Assembly (NCBI GenBank): GCA_902805775.1 | Contig: CADCUB010000071.1 | Location: 1 to 39,882 of the forward strand | Reading direction: 5' to 3' | DNA from: an uncultured Frankineae bacterium | GTDB taxonomy: Bacteria > Actinomycetota > Actinomycetes > Mycobacteriales > SCTD01 | Length of the DNA: 39,882 nt | In this document: positions 7,843-16,600 of the stretch, one piece after another | Layout of the letters: every line of letters begins with the position of its first letter | How positions within the stretch are numbered: the stretch's first letter is position 1 | The notes under the pieces: model-generated | Told to the model about the DNA's origin: nothing | Database searches by the model: none | Seen by the model: the letters and a program-made list of their open reading frames with translations, nothing else | Made by a program: the position numbers and the translations under genes

Positions 7843-8706
7843 GTGGCCGTCCTGCAGCGCCTGCTTCCCGTGCTCATCGTCACGGCCCTCCTGGTCGCTG
7901 CGCTGCTCCGCCGTCCACCCCTCGCGGTGCCTGATCGGCTGGGCGGTGTGGCGCGCTCCACCCGTCGATGGCGCCTGGCCGGACTGCTGTCCGGGCTCGC
8001 TGCGGCCGCGGCCTCTGCTCAGTCCGGTGCGCTGGGGCGGGGTCTGCTGCTCGCGGCGCCGCTGTTCGGCCTCTGCGTCCTGCTGGGCGTCGTAGCAGGG
8101 GAGCTCGGTGTGCGTGCGCCCGCAGGCGCCCGCCGGTCAGCGGCCCTGGAGGTGCGTCGGGCGCGGGACTACCTGTCGTGGCCGCTCACGTCGGCGGTGG
8201 GTGCAGCCACCGTGCTGCTCGGAGCGCTGATGGCCTTCACGAGCGCGATCGCGTCGGCGGACGACCTCGGCCGCGCCGGCCGGTCGCTCACTCGGACCTG
8301 CTCGGCGATCTCATCGGAGGGACGTGGCCCGTGGCCGGGGAGCTTCTACGCCTGGCCGCTCCTCGCCGTCGTCCTGATCGGTCTGGTGGTGGCGGGCATC
8401 GCGCTCGGGTCGGTGACGCGAAGGCCGCGCCAGGGGGAGGACCCCGTCCTGGACGACGCGCTGCGCCGGGAGGCGGTGACCGGTGTGGTCGCCGCAGTCG
8501 GACTGCTCGTCACCGTGCCGCTCGTGGGCGTCGGGGTGCTTGCCGCCGAAGGTCTCCTGCAGATCTGCGCCGCCCCGACGGCGTGGACGGTCGTCGGCAC
8601 GCTCCTGCTCGCGGTGGTCCCGCTCGCGCTGGTCCTGGGCATCTGGTGCGCCGCCGTGCTCGCCGCCCCTGGTCGGGTGCGGCCGGTCGAGCCCGTCCGG
8701 TCGTGA
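7843..8706 (+). CDS. Polytopic membrane protein coupled to a YtrA-type GntR regulator
   Basis: A 287-residue integral membrane protein with about six hydrophobic segments: LLPVLIVTALLVAALL at the N-terminus, RGLLLAAPLFGLCVLLGVVAG, SAVGAATVLLGALMAF, WPLLAVVLIGLVVAGIAL, GVVAAVGLLVTVPLVGVGVL and VVGTLLLAVVPLALVLGI. No domain is recognised. A loop of about 30 residues with two Cys lies between segments three and four. The GTG start has an AGAAGG a few nt upstream. Its stop overlaps the start of the next gene as GTGA. In other Gram-positive bacteria such membrane proteins are paired with YtrA-type repressors and may respond to cell-envelope stress; that role is inferred from context only. Confidence 0.75.
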   Translation: MAVLQRLLPVLIVTALLVAALLRRPPLAVPDRLGGVARSTRRWRLAGLLSGLAAAAASAQSGALGRGLLLAAPLFGLCVLLGVVAGELGVRAPAGARRSAALEVRRARDYLSWPLTSAVGAATVLLGALMAFTSAIASADDLGRAGRSLTRTCSAISSEGRGPWPGSFYAWPLLAVVLIGLVVAGIALGSVTRRPRQGEDPVLDDALRREAVTGVVAAVGLLVTVPLVGVGVLAAEGLLQICAAPTAWTVVGTLLLAVVPLALVLGIWCAAVLAAPGRVRPVEPVRS

Positions 8707-9122
8707 GCGGCGTCCCGGCGCTGGTGGTCGACGCCGCGGACCCGACGCCGCCGTACGAGCAGCTGCGCCGTCAGCTGGCCGATCTCATCGGCGGCGGTGT
8801 GCTGGGGCCGGGGACGCGGCTGCCCCCGCTGCGACAGCTCGCCGCCGATCTCGGTCTGGCCGTCGGGACGGTCGCTCGCACCTATCGCGAGCTCGAGATC
8901 GCCGGCCTGGTCGTGTCCCGCCGCGGTGGCGGCACGAAGGTGGCGGCGGACGCGGCCCGTCGCTCGGCCGCCGACGTCGCACAGACCGTCGAGCACGCCG
9001 CTGAGGCGCTGGTGCGCGGCGCCCGGCTCCTGGGCGCGCACGACGACGCTGTCCGCGCGGCCGTCGAGCGGGCGCTGACCACGCATCCGCGTGACCCGCG
9101 CGGCGCGATCATCGAGGCTTGA
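8703..9122 (+). CDS. GntR-family regulator, YtrA subfamily
   Basis: A 139-residue regulator. Residues around 12-75 form the GntR winged helix: PPYEQLRRQLADLIGGGVLGPGTRLPPLRQLAADLGLAVGTVARTYRELEIAGLVVSRRGGGTKV. The remaining 65 residues are short and helical, without the FCD or UTRA effector domain, which places it in the YtrA group. It is translationally coupled to the membrane protein before it, so it probably controls that operon. A 20-bp imperfect palindrome follows the stop codon; the real operator is probably upstream of the pair but none stands out. Confidence 0.88.
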   Translation: MSGVPALVVDAADPTPPYEQLRRQLADLIGGGVLGPGTRLPPLRQLAADLGLAVGTVARTYRELEIAGLVVSRRGGGTKVAADAARRSAADVAQTVEHAAEALVRGARLLGAHDDAVRAAVERALTTHPRDPRGAIIEA

Positions 9123-9128
9123 CGTCGG

Positions 9129-9148
9129 CGGAAGTCTCGAGACGTCCG
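9129..9148. repeat. 20-bp imperfect palindrome just after the GntR gene
   Basis: A perfect 10-bp palindrome GTCTCGAGAC (9134-9143) is flanked by CGGA/TCCG arms with one mismatch. It begins 7 nt after the stop codon. It has no loop, so it looks more like a protein site than a terminator. Significance is uncertain. Confidence 0.3.
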
Positions 9149-9206
9149 TCCACCGCTGACCGGTCGCACATGCCGGGCCGCAGCGCCCGCTCTGCTTCGC
9201 GCTGAC

Positions 9207-9257
9207 GGGCGTGGCCGCCACCTGGATCAGGTGCAGCTGTGCGCTGCACACACGCCC
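9207..9257. other. Nested hairpins in a convergent intergenic gap
   Basis: Outer arms GGGCGTG (9207-9213) and CACGCCC (9251-9257) enclose CACCTG-GAT-CAGGTG (9219-9233) and GTGCAGC-TGTGC-GCTGCAC (9231-9249). The two inner stems share three bases, so both cannot form fully at once. It lies between the convergent GntR and kinase genes. It could be a two-way terminator or a structured RNA. The rest of the 255-nt gap shows nothing. Confidence 0.35.
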
Positions 9258-9377
9258 ATCGACCTGCGAGAGCAGGACGTGTGCCGGCGGAGCCGACCGT
9301 ACGCCGGACCGGCGGGTCAGCGTCCGACCAGGACTCGCCCGCCGCCACTCGACGCGGAGCCAACGCGTCGGTCGGCA

Positions 9378-10034
9378 TCAGGTGCGCGGCCCCACGGGCG
9401 ACGACACGACGATCTCGCTGGCCGGGTCGTGTCGGAGGTGCGTGGTCCCGTTCGCGACGAGGGTGGCCTTCTCCCACGGTCGCTCCCGTTGCAGGAACGG
9501 CAGTTCCTCCGCGAGCCAGTCGGCGATGTGTTGCTGCTGGGCGGCGGAGTCTCCGTCCCGCGACACCAGCCTGCGCTCCTGCTGGTCGAGGTCGCCCTGC
9601 ACCCAGATCGAGGCGTCGATCCACTGCGCGAGCTCCTGCCGCAGCACCCCGGTGCCCTCCAGCCACACGACTTCGACACCCGCGGGTACCGAGATCGCGC
9701 CGGTCCTCCCGCGTTCGACCCACGGGCGCGGTCGGAACTCGACCGCCTCGCCGCGGTGCACCGGACCCAGGACGTGCTCGACCAGGAGATGACCCCAATC
9801 GAAGTACGCCTGGTGCCAAGCGACGTCGTCGGTGTGCACGACCGCAGAGTCCGGCACCAGCCGGCGCATCCGTTCGACGAGGGTCGACTTGCCCGCGCCG
9901 CCTCGCCCGTCGATGGCCACGACACGGGGACGCCCGACGACGTCGGGCGAGGTGTCGCGCAGGAGCCGCACCACGTCGAGCAGCGTCTCGACCCGCCACC
10001 CGCTCGCCTCGACCTCGCCGGGGTGCAAGCGCAT
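9378..10034 (-). CDS. Uridine-kinase-like P-loop protein
   Basis: A 218-residue cytoplasmic NTP-binding protein. The P-loop GRGGAGKST is at about residues 43-51, preceded by VVAIDGRGG as in the uridine kinase/phosphoribulokinase group. It continues with VVHTDDVAWHQAYFDWGHLL, where the Asp pair is the usual kinase acid, and WLEGTGVLRQELAQWIDASIWVQ. Members of this actinobacterial family are annotated as uridine kinases, but the phosphate acceptor has not been shown for most. The second ATG is chosen because GGAAGGA lies 7 nt before it; an ATG 21 nt upstream is possible. It stands alone, 165 nt after the DUF1028 gene on the same strand. Confidence 0.75.
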   Translation of the reverse strand: MRLHPGEVEASGWRVETLLDVVRLLRDTSPDVVGRPRVVAIDGRGGAGKSTLVERMRRLVPDSAVVHTDDVAWHQAYFDWGHLLVEHVLGPVHRGEAVEFRPRPWVERGRTGAISVPAGVEVVWLEGTGVLRQELAQWIDASIWVQGDLDQQERRLVSRDGDSAAQQQHIADWLAEELPFLQRERPWEKATLVANGTTHLRHDPASEIVVSSPVGPRT

Positions 10035-10199
10035 GCGCCGGTCCTTCCCGCTCATCACCGCCCCTGGCCAGCAGCCTCTTCGGCCGCCGCGCACGGCGGC
10101 CGAGCGCTGCGCCTCGACGAGGGCGCCGGCTCATGCGTCGTCACAGGAGGTCGATCCGCAGCACCTGCGCCCGTCCTCCGGCGTCGCACGGGAGCACGC

Positions 10200-11063
10200 T
10201 CACGCGAGCGGCTCGTCCGCCGCTGCAGTCGCGGCGGCCCGCAGCTCGCGCAGCACGACGGCGTCGATGCTGCCCGGGACGTGGCGCTCCTCGTAGTTCT
10301 CCCAGCCCATCCAGTCGAACAGCCGATCGTCCAGCGGCAGCTCGTCCCGGTCGTGGCCGAGGGCGCGCAACAGCCTGTCGACCTCCTCGGCCAGCGGCCC
10401 GTCGAGCGGCGCGAGGTCGGCCGGGTCGGGACGGCCGAAGTAGAGGTCGTGCAGGTCCAGCAGCCGGGCCAGCTCGCCGACCGGCGCGGGATGGTCGTCG
10501 CTGCGCAGGTCGACGAGCACGTCGTTGCCGCCGGCGTAGCCGCCGCCCTCGGTGACGACGAGCAGACCGGCACTCTGGCGCCCACGGCGGTCCCCGCCGG
10601 CGTCGTCCCCTGCGGCGAGCGCGGCGAGCAGCCGACGTGCCAGCGGGGTGGCGTCGCCGCTGGCGACGAAGGCCTGCGACATCCGCTCGACCACCTCGGG
10701 CCCGGCCAGGCAGTTGCCCTGCGCGGTGTGGTCCGGCCCGCCCGCGCTGCCCGCCCACGCGATGCACTCCGCTCCTGTCCAGCTGGCGCTGCCGCCGGCG
10801 GCGTCGACGACCCCGAGCTGGCGGCTGTCGCGCAGGTCGTCCGGACCGGTGAGGCGGTCGACGACCTCCTGCGCGCCGACGCCCTCGGCGAGCAGCGCGA
10901 GGCCGTCCGGCAGGTAGCGCAGGTTGAGGAACGACTGCGACGCCAGCGCCCCGACGCCGGCGCGGGCTGCGGGCACGACCGCTCCGGCGGCGAGGAACTT
11001 GCTGGCCACTGCCACGCCCCAGCACGTCCCGTCAGCGCTGCGGGCCACGATCGAGAAGGTCAT
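10200..11063 (-). CDS. DUF1028 family Ntn-hydrolase-like protein
   Basis: A 287-residue protein. The N-terminus MTFSIVARSADGTCWGVAVASKFLAAGAVVPAARAGVGALASQ is characteristic of DUF1028, a family with an Ntn-hydrolase-like fold and no proven reaction. Further family features are QLGVVDAAGGSASWTG, a DHTAQGNCLAGPEVVERM segment and a Gly-rich GGYAGGNDVLVDLRSDD strand. The last 90 residues form a separate helical part ending in SIDAVVLRELRAA. No signal peptide is visible. A TAGCGT box 8 nt before the ATG, without a Shine-Dalgarno site, suggests a leaderless or nearly leaderless transcript. Family call firm, role unknown. Confidence 0.88.
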   Translation of the reverse strand: MTFSIVARSADGTCWGVAVASKFLAAGAVVPAARAGVGALASQSFLNLRYLPDGLALLAEGVGAQEVVDRLTGPDDLRDSRQLGVVDAAGGSASWTGAECIAWAGSAGGPDHTAQGNCLAGPEVVERMSQAFVASGDATPLARRLLAALAAGDDAGGDRRGRQSAGLLVVTEGGGYAGGNDVLVDLRSDDHPAPVGELARLLDLHDLYFGRPDPADLAPLDGPLAEEVDRLLRALGHDRDELPLDDRLFDWMGWENYEERHVPGSIDAVVLRELRAAATAAADEPLA

Positions 11064-11071
11064 GGCGCCGG

Positions 11072-11077
11072 ACGCTA
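11072..11077 (-). promoter_or_regulatory. Putative -10 box (TAGCGT) for the DUF1028 gene
   Basis: On the minus strand TAGCGT lies 8 nt before the ATG, fitting TAnnnT for a leaderless or nearly leaderless mRNA. No clear -35. Confidence 0.45.
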
Positions 11078-11144
11078 TCGGCTGCGCCGCGACGACCTGA
11101 GCTCAGTCGCCCGCGCGGCGCACGTCCTCCAGCGGCGTCGGCTG

Positions 11145-11492
11145 CTACCCGACGTCGACGATGAGCACGAAGTCAGCACCGTCCGGAAGGAGCTCACCGG
11201 TCCACGGGTCCTCGAGGTGGCCGTCGTCCTCGTCGTCGTAGCCCCGCAAGGCCTCGCCACTCGGCAGCCGAAGGACCGGCTGAGAAGGTCCTCCGGGGCG
11301 CGCGACGTGGATGTCCCGGACTCGTCCCTGCACCCGGACATCGGGCTCCAGCTCATGATGGGTCTCGCTGAGGTTCACCTCGCCGTCCGGTGCCAGGACG
11401 CGGAGGCAGCCGAGATCCACCAACTCGTTCCGCTCGATGGCGGGCCCGCAGCACGCGTGCTCCCATCCGCCTACTTCCACCACGACGTCCAC
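11145..11492 (-). CDS. Small DUF6578-like protein (tentative)
   Basis: A 115-residue protein with a W-x-x-A-C-C-G motif near the N-terminus (VGGWEHACCGPAIERNELVDLG), an ETHHELEPDVRVQGRVRDIHV strand and a PSGEALRGYDDEDDGHLEDPWTGELLPDG acidic segment. The WxxxCCG and acidic-His-His pattern recalls actinobacterial DUF6578 proteins, which have no known function; the Cys pair and His residues could bind a metal. A GTG start gives the family-like N-terminus, but its ribosome site is poor. Another GTG 26 codons upstream is possible, though its added residues look unlike the family. Nothing around it points to a role. Confidence 0.6.
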   Translation of the reverse strand: MDVVVEVGGWEHACCGPAIERNELVDLGCLRVLAPDGEVNLSETHHELEPDVRVQGRVRDIHVARPGGPSQPVLRLPSGEALRGYDDEDDGHLEDPWTGELLPDGADFVLIVDVG

Positions 11493-11589
11493 CTGCTCAG
11501 GGTCCCAGCGGCAGCGCTGTGAGCAAGAAGCTGATGCGTTGGACGGGGTGCTACGCGCGTCGGTGACCACGGACCGTCGTGCCCGCCCG

Positions 11590-11656
11590 CTTCGCCGGTG
11601 GACGTTCGGCCGAGACAGGGCGCGCGATCGTGCCCTGCCTCTCTCGCCCGGCGAAG
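11590..11656. terminator. Nested inverted repeats downstream of the DUF222-HNH gene
   Basis: Outer 9-bp arms CTTCGCCGG (11590-11598) and CCGGCGAAG (11648-11656) enclose a CAGGGC/GCCCTG hairpin (11616-11637). It lies about 35 nt beyond the stop of the minus-strand endonuclease gene and before the next minus-strand gene, so it could end that transcript. No T-run is present. Confidence 0.4.
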
Positions 11657-11690
11657 GATCGATGACCGCCTGCCGAAGGCCGTCCGCCGC

Positions 11691-13043
11691 TCAGGGCCCG
11701 GGTCCGGCGCCGACCAGGTCGTCGGGCGGATGTGGAGGCGTCTGCTGGTCGGGGTGCCAGGGGACGGTGAGGTGGTGCAGCTGGAGCTCCCCCAGGTGCC
11801 ACAGGACGTGGTGCCGTCGACAGAGCAGGACGAGGTTGTCCATCGTGGTCGGGCCGCCGTCGGCGCGGGCTCGGAGGTGGTGGGCGTCGCACTGCGCCGG
11901 CGGACGGGTGCAGCCGCGTGCGACGCAGCCGAGGTCACGAGCGGCGAGGGTGCGCCGCTGGGCGGGGGTGACGCTGTCGCGCAGCGGCTCGAAGCCGCGG
12001 ACCTGCCCGAGCGGGGTGAGCAGCACCCGGGTGATCCGCGCGTCGCACAGCAGGGCCTCGATGCGGCTGCGGGTCTGCGGCCCGGACCAGGCAGCCGTGG
12101 CGCAGGCCTGCTCGGCGCGGATGCCGCCGTGGCCGGGCAGGGCGGCATCGACGGTGTCGCAGAAGCTGAGCGGCTGGTGCTCCTCGCAGCGCGGCCCGCA
12201 CGCGGTGCAGGCGGCCTGCTCCTGCTGCCGGGCGGCCCAGTCGGCGGGCAGGACGTAGGACAGCTGCGGACGCAGCCCCCCGGCGTCGGGCAGGGTGCCG
12301 TGCCGCAGCACCTGCTCCGACAGCTCGACCAGCGCGTCGGCGCGGCGTTGCCCGGCGGTGCGGCGGTCGTCGTCGCCGGACCGGCGCGCAAGGGGCTCCA
12401 GCGCGGTGAGGAACGCCTCGCTGTCCTCGCGGCTGAGCCGGAACCGGCCGTGCAACGACCCGTCGGACTCCCGCCGGTGCTGCAGGTAGCGCCGCTCCTG
12501 CGACCGGGACTGCTCCTGCTCGAGGGCCGGCTCGCAGTGCGTGGCGATCTGGTGCGCCACCCACCGCCCGAGCTGGTGGGGGTCCAGCTCGGCCGCCACC
12601 GTGATCAGCTGCGGCTGCGACTCGACGAGGGCGAGGTCGTCGACGGTGCCGATCAGGCGGGTGAGGACGGCGGCCTGCGCCGGGGTCAGCACCCCGTCCA
12701 GCACCGCCGCGACGACGAGCGGCAGTCGCTGCAGCAGGCGCGCGGTGCGCAGCTGCGACCCGGCCGAGCCGGGGGTGCTGTGCTGGACGTCGGCCAGCCA
12801 TCCGGCGGTGCTGCGACCGCGGCCGGTGTCGTCTGCCGGCATCGTCCCTCCGGTGCGCTGCTCGAGCTGGCCGGCGGCGGTCTGGAGCCAGCCCTGCAGC
12901 CGGGACACCTGCGGCGTCACTGCGGCGATGGACTCCTGCAGCGCATCGACGCTGACCCCGTCGAACGGGACCGCGACGAGCGCGTCGACGAGCGACGGCA
13001 GCGCGGTCGCCGCTCCCGTCACGCGCTCCGCCGTCACCGTCAT
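11691..13043 (-). CDS. DUF222 domain protein with HNH endonuclease motif
   Basis: A 450-residue protein of the family that includes the mycobacterial REP13E12 repeat proteins. The N-terminal two thirds are the DUF222 part: helical, with GRSTAGWLADVQHSTPGSAGSQLRTARLLQRLPLVVAAVLDGVLTPAQAAVLTRL. The C-terminus has the HNH fold: RDLGCVARGCTRPPAQCDAHHLRARADGGPTTMDNLVLLCRRHHVLWH, with the Cys residues and His-His of the metal site in place. Such genes occur in many scattered copies in actinobacterial genomes and are thought to be mobile or domesticated homing-type nucleases; their biology is unclear. It appears intact. A TAGCCT box 6 nt before the ATG and no Shine-Dalgarno site suggest a leaderless transcript. 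Confidence 0.9.
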   Translation of the reverse strand: MTVTAERVTGAATALPSLVDALVAVPFDGVSVDALQESIAAVTPQVSRLQGWLQTAAGQLEQRTGGTMPADDTGRGRSTAGWLADVQHSTPGSAGSQLRTARLLQRLPLVVAAVLDGVLTPAQAAVLTRLIGTVDDLALVESQPQLITVAAELDPHQLGRWVAHQIATHCEPALEQEQSRSQERRYLQHRRESDGSLHGRFRLSREDSEAFLTALEPLARRSGDDDRRTAGQRRADALVELSEQVLRHGTLPDAGGLRPQLSYVLPADWAARQQEQAACTACGPRCEEHQPLSFCDTVDAALPGHGGIRAEQACATAAWSGPQTRSRIEALLCDARITRVLLTPLGQVRGFEPLRDSVTPAQRRTLAARDLGCVARGCTRPPAQCDAHHLRARADGGPTTMDNLVLLCRRHHVLWHLGELQLHHLTVPWHPDQQTPPHPPDDLVGAGPGP

Positions 13044-13049
13044 GCAACG

Positions 13050-13055
13050 AGGCTA
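13050..13055 (-). promoter_or_regulatory. Putative -10 box (TAGCCT) for the DUF222-HNH gene
   Basis: On the minus strand TAGCCT ends 6 nt before the ATG, the spacing expected when transcription starts at the start codon. Confidence 0.5.
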
Positions 13056-13243
13056 TGCCGCACCTCTGACAGTTGACTGAGTCGAAATCGGCTGTGGAGA
13101 AGCCTGTGTCGTGTGGACGACGACGTCAAGAGCGTCGGACCCGGATGCTGTCACCGCGGCGGCGGGTGCGGTCGTCGCGTCCGGAACGGGCGGAGGTGCG
13201 GTGCGTTCGATCGCGGCTCCGGCGCACGGGGCACGTCCGCTCC

Positions 13244-13288
13244 GCCGGGCGCAGCACACCCCTCCGCCCAGCCGGGCGCAGCACACCC
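13244..13288. repeat. 18-bp direct repeat, period 27
   Basis: GCCGGGCGCAGCACACCC occurs at 13244-13261 and again at 13271-13288, in the 276-nt gap between two minus-strand genes. It may be a slippage product or a pair of protein sites. Nothing else is seen in this gap. Confidence 0.7.
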
Positions 13289-13319
13289 GTCCTCCCGGAC
13301 GCGACCCGGCGCGGGCAGG

Positions 13320-13595
13320 TCAGTCGTCCTGCGTGCGCGCCAGCTCCAGGGCGATCCGGCTGAGCAGCTCGCGCGGCTCGAGGTCCTGCTCCTCGGCGGC
13401 CATCGCCAGCAGCAGGGCCGACAGGTCGAGCAGCCCGTAGTAGCCCTGCGCCAGCGCCCCGACGCCGTCCTCGTCGACGAGCTGCTGGAGGTACGACCCG
13501 AGCGAGCGCGGCGTGCCCGCCTCGTCGGCCAGCAGGAAGTCGGTGAGCGCGCCGACGGCCGCCGACGCGGCGGCGCGGCGCTCCGGCGAGGTCAC
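13320..13595 (-). CDS. Small hypothetical protein (91 residues)
   Basis: A short, acidic, mostly helical soluble protein with no family I recognise. It has an Ala-rich N-terminus, then LTDFLLADEAGTPRSLGSYLQQLVDEDGVGALAQGYYGLLDLSALLLAMAAEEQ and a final amphipathic helix ending in LARTQDD. Two things support it: codon use like its neighbours, and a TAACCT box 7 nt before the GTG start, matching the leaderless pattern seen for other genes here. It is divergent from pyruvate carboxylase with 80 nt between the starts. No role can be inferred; a link to the carboxylase is only positional. Confidence 0.6.
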   Translation of the reverse strand: MTSPERRAAASAAVGALTDFLLADEAGTPRSLGSYLQQLVDEDGVGALAQGYYGLLDLSALLLAMAAEEQDLEPRELLSRIALELARTQDD

Positions 13596-13602
13596 GGGCC
13601 CC

Positions 13603-13608
13603 AGGTTA
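13603..13608 (-). promoter_or_regulatory. Putative -10 box (TAACCT) for the 91-residue protein
   Basis: On the minus strand TAACCT lies 7 nt before the GTG start and there is no Shine-Dalgarno site, consistent with a leaderless mRNA. Confidence 0.45.
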
Positions 13609-13675
13609 CGGAGCCGTGTCGGGCACCTGCGCGCCGTGAGAGGGTCGGTGCTCGGCCTCCGAGGGGAGCTCCTCC

Positions 13676-16600
13676 GTGCGCAAGGTCCTCGTCGCCAACC
13701 GCAGCGAGATCGCCGTCCGCGTCATGCGCGCGGCGCACGAGCAGGACCTCGCGACCGTGGGGGTGTTCACCCCGGAGGACCGCGGGGCGCTGCACCGCAC
13801 CAAGGCCGGGGAGGCCTACCAGCTCGGTGAGCCGGGCCACCCCGTGCGCGGCTACCTCGACGTCGACGCGCTGATCGAGGTCGCGCTGCGCTCGGGCGCC
13901 GACGCGCTGCACCCGGGCTACGGCTTCCTGTCCGAGAGCGCGGCACTGGCCGACGCCTGCGCCGAGGCGGGGATCGTGTTCGTCGGTCCGCCCGCCGCCG
14001 TCCTGCGGCTGACCGGCGACAAGGTGACCGCGCGTCAGGCCGCCGTGGCCGCCGGCCTGCCGGTGCTGCGCGCCTCCGACCCGCTGCCCGACGGCGAGGG
14101 CGCCGCCGAGGCGGCCGAGGCGGTCGGCTTCCCGCTGTTCGTCAAGGCAGCGGCCGGCGGCGGCGGGCGTGGCCTGCGGCTGGTCCGCACACCCGGCGAG
14201 CTCGCCGACGCGGCGGCGTCCGCCAGCCGGGAGGCGGCGGCGGCCTTCGGCGACGGCACGGTCTTCCTCGAGCAGGCCGTCGAGCGGCCCCGCCACATCG
14301 AGGTGCAGGTGCTCGGCGACACGCACGGCTCGGTCGTCCACCTGCACGAGCGCGACTGCTCGGTGCAGCGCCGGCACCAGAAGGTCGTCGAGCTGGCCCC
14401 GGCGCCCGATCTGCCCGAGGCGACGCGCACGGGCCTGCACGAGGCGGCGCTCGCCTTCGCGCGGTCGGTCGGCTACGTCAACGCCGGCACGGTCGAGTTC
14501 CTGGTGGGCACCGACGGGTCGTTCACGTTCATGGAGATGAACCCCCGCATCCAGGTCGAGCACACCGTGACGGAGGAGGTCACGGGCGTCGACCTCGTCG
14601 GCTCGCAGCTCAAGATCGCCGCCGGCGCGACGCTGGCCGAGCTCGGGCTCGTCCAGGACCGCATCACCGTGCGCGGCTGCGCCGTGCAGTGCCGGATCAC
14701 CACCGAGGACCCGGCCGACGACTTCCGCCCCGACACCGGCACGATCGCGAGCTACCAGTCGCCCGGCGGCCCGGGCGTCCGCCTGGACGGCGCCGTCTAC
14801 GCCGGCATCGAGATCACGCCCTACTTCGACTCGCTGCTGGTCAAGCTCACCACCCGCGCGCCCGACCTGCGCACCGCCGCCAACCGGACCCGCCGGGCGC
14901 TGCGCGAGTTCCGGGTGCGGGGGGTGCGCACGAACGTCGAGTTCCTCTACCGCCTCATGGAGGACGAGGACTTCCTGTCCGGCGCGGTGCCGACCTCGTT
15001 CCTCGCCGAGCACCCCCAGCTGACCGACGCCCCGGCGGTCACCGACCGCACCACCCGGATGCTGGGTGCGCTCGCCGACGCCACCGTCAACGGCCTGAGC
15101 CGGCCCGACCGGCCGCTGCTCGACCCGCTGGCCAAGCTCCCCGACCTGCCCGACGCCCCCGCGTTGCAGGGGTCGCGCCGCCAGCTCGACGAGCTGGGGC
15201 CCGAGCGCTGGGCGCAGGCCCTGCGCGAGCGGACGTCGCTGGCCGTCACCGACACGACGCTGCGCGACGCCCACCAGTCGCTGCTGGCCACGCGCCTGCG
15301 CACCGCCGACGTCCTGAGCGCCGCGCCGGCCTTCGCCCGGCTGCTGCCCGGCCTGCTGTCGCTGGAGGCCTGGGGCGGCGCGACGTACGACGTGGCGCTG
15401 CGCTTCCTGCACGAGGACCCCTGGCAGCGCCTGGCCTCCCTGCGCGAGGCGGCGCCCGACCTGTGCCTGCAGATGCTGCTGCGCGGCCGCAACGCGGTCG
15501 GCTACACGCCCTACCCGGACCGGGTCGTGCAGGTCTTCGTCGCCGAGGCGGCCGCGACCGGCGTGGACATCTTCCGGGTCTTCGACGCGCTCAACGACCT
15601 CGAGCAGATGCGACCGGCCCTCGACGCGGTGCGCGAGGCCGGCAAGGTGGCCGAGGGGACGCTCTGCTACACCGGCGACCTGACCAGCCCGGGGGAGCGG
15701 CTCTACACGCTCGACTACTACCTGCGCCTGGCCGAGGGGCTCGTCGAGGCGGGCGCCCACGTGCTGGCGGTCAAGGACATGGCCGGGCTGCTGCGTCCTG
15801 CCGCCGCCGACCGGCTCGTGCGCGCCCTGCGCAGCCGCTTCGACCTGCCGGTGCACCTGCACACCCACGACACCACCGGCGGCCAGCTCGCCACGCTGCT
15901 CGCTGCCAGCGCCGCCGGCGTCGACGCGGTCGACGCCGCTGCCGCGCCGATGTCGGGCGGTACGAGCCAGCCCAACATGTCGGCGCTGGTCGCCGCCACC
16001 GACCACACCGAGCGCGAGACCGGCCTGTCGCTGACGGCCCTGTCGGCCCTCGAGCCGTACTGGGAGGCCGTGCGCGACCTGTACGCGCCGTTCGAGGCGG
16101 GGCTGCGGGCGCCGACGGGCACGGTCTACCGCCACGAGATCCCGGGCGGCCAGCTGACCAACCTGCGCCAGCAGGCGATCGCGGTCGGCCTCGGTGACCG
16201 CTGGGAGGACGTGCAGGAGCTCTACGCCGTCGCGAACGAGCTGCTCGGCAAGCCGATCAAGGTCACCCCGACCAGCAAGGTCGTCGGCGACCTGGCGCTG
16301 TTCCTCGCCAGCGGAGACGTCGACGTCGAGCGCCTGCGCGAGGACCCGGGGGCGTACGACCTGCCGGCCAGCGTGCTGGGCTACCTCGCCGGCGAGCTCG
16401 GCACGCCGCCCGCCGGGTTCCCCGAGCCGTTCCGCTCGCGCGCCGTGGCCGGTCGCGCCGAGGAGCTGCCCGAGGTCAGCCTGCAGTCCGACGACGACCG
16501 GGCGCTGGACGGCCCCGACCGCCGGGCGGTGCTGTCACGACTGCTGTTCCCCGGGCCGTGGAAGGACTTCGAGCAGGCGCAGGCCGAGCACGGCGACGTC

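Noticed and set aside
9207-9257. Possible tRNA-like cloverleaf
   Set aside because: Only 51 nt, no anticodon stem of the right size and no T-loop consensus.
9231-11522. Plus-strand open frame of 763 codons across the kinase, DUF1028 and small-protein genes
   Set aside because: Three minus-strand genes with family motifs lie under it; its translation has no motif.
13244-13288. Possible CRISPR-like repeats
   Set aside because: Only two copies with a 9-nt spacer and no cas gene nearby.
13592-16135. Minus-strand open frame of 847 codons opposite pyruvate carboxylase
   Set aside because: It is the antisense of a conserved enzyme. The translation is low-complexity and shows no recognisable fold.
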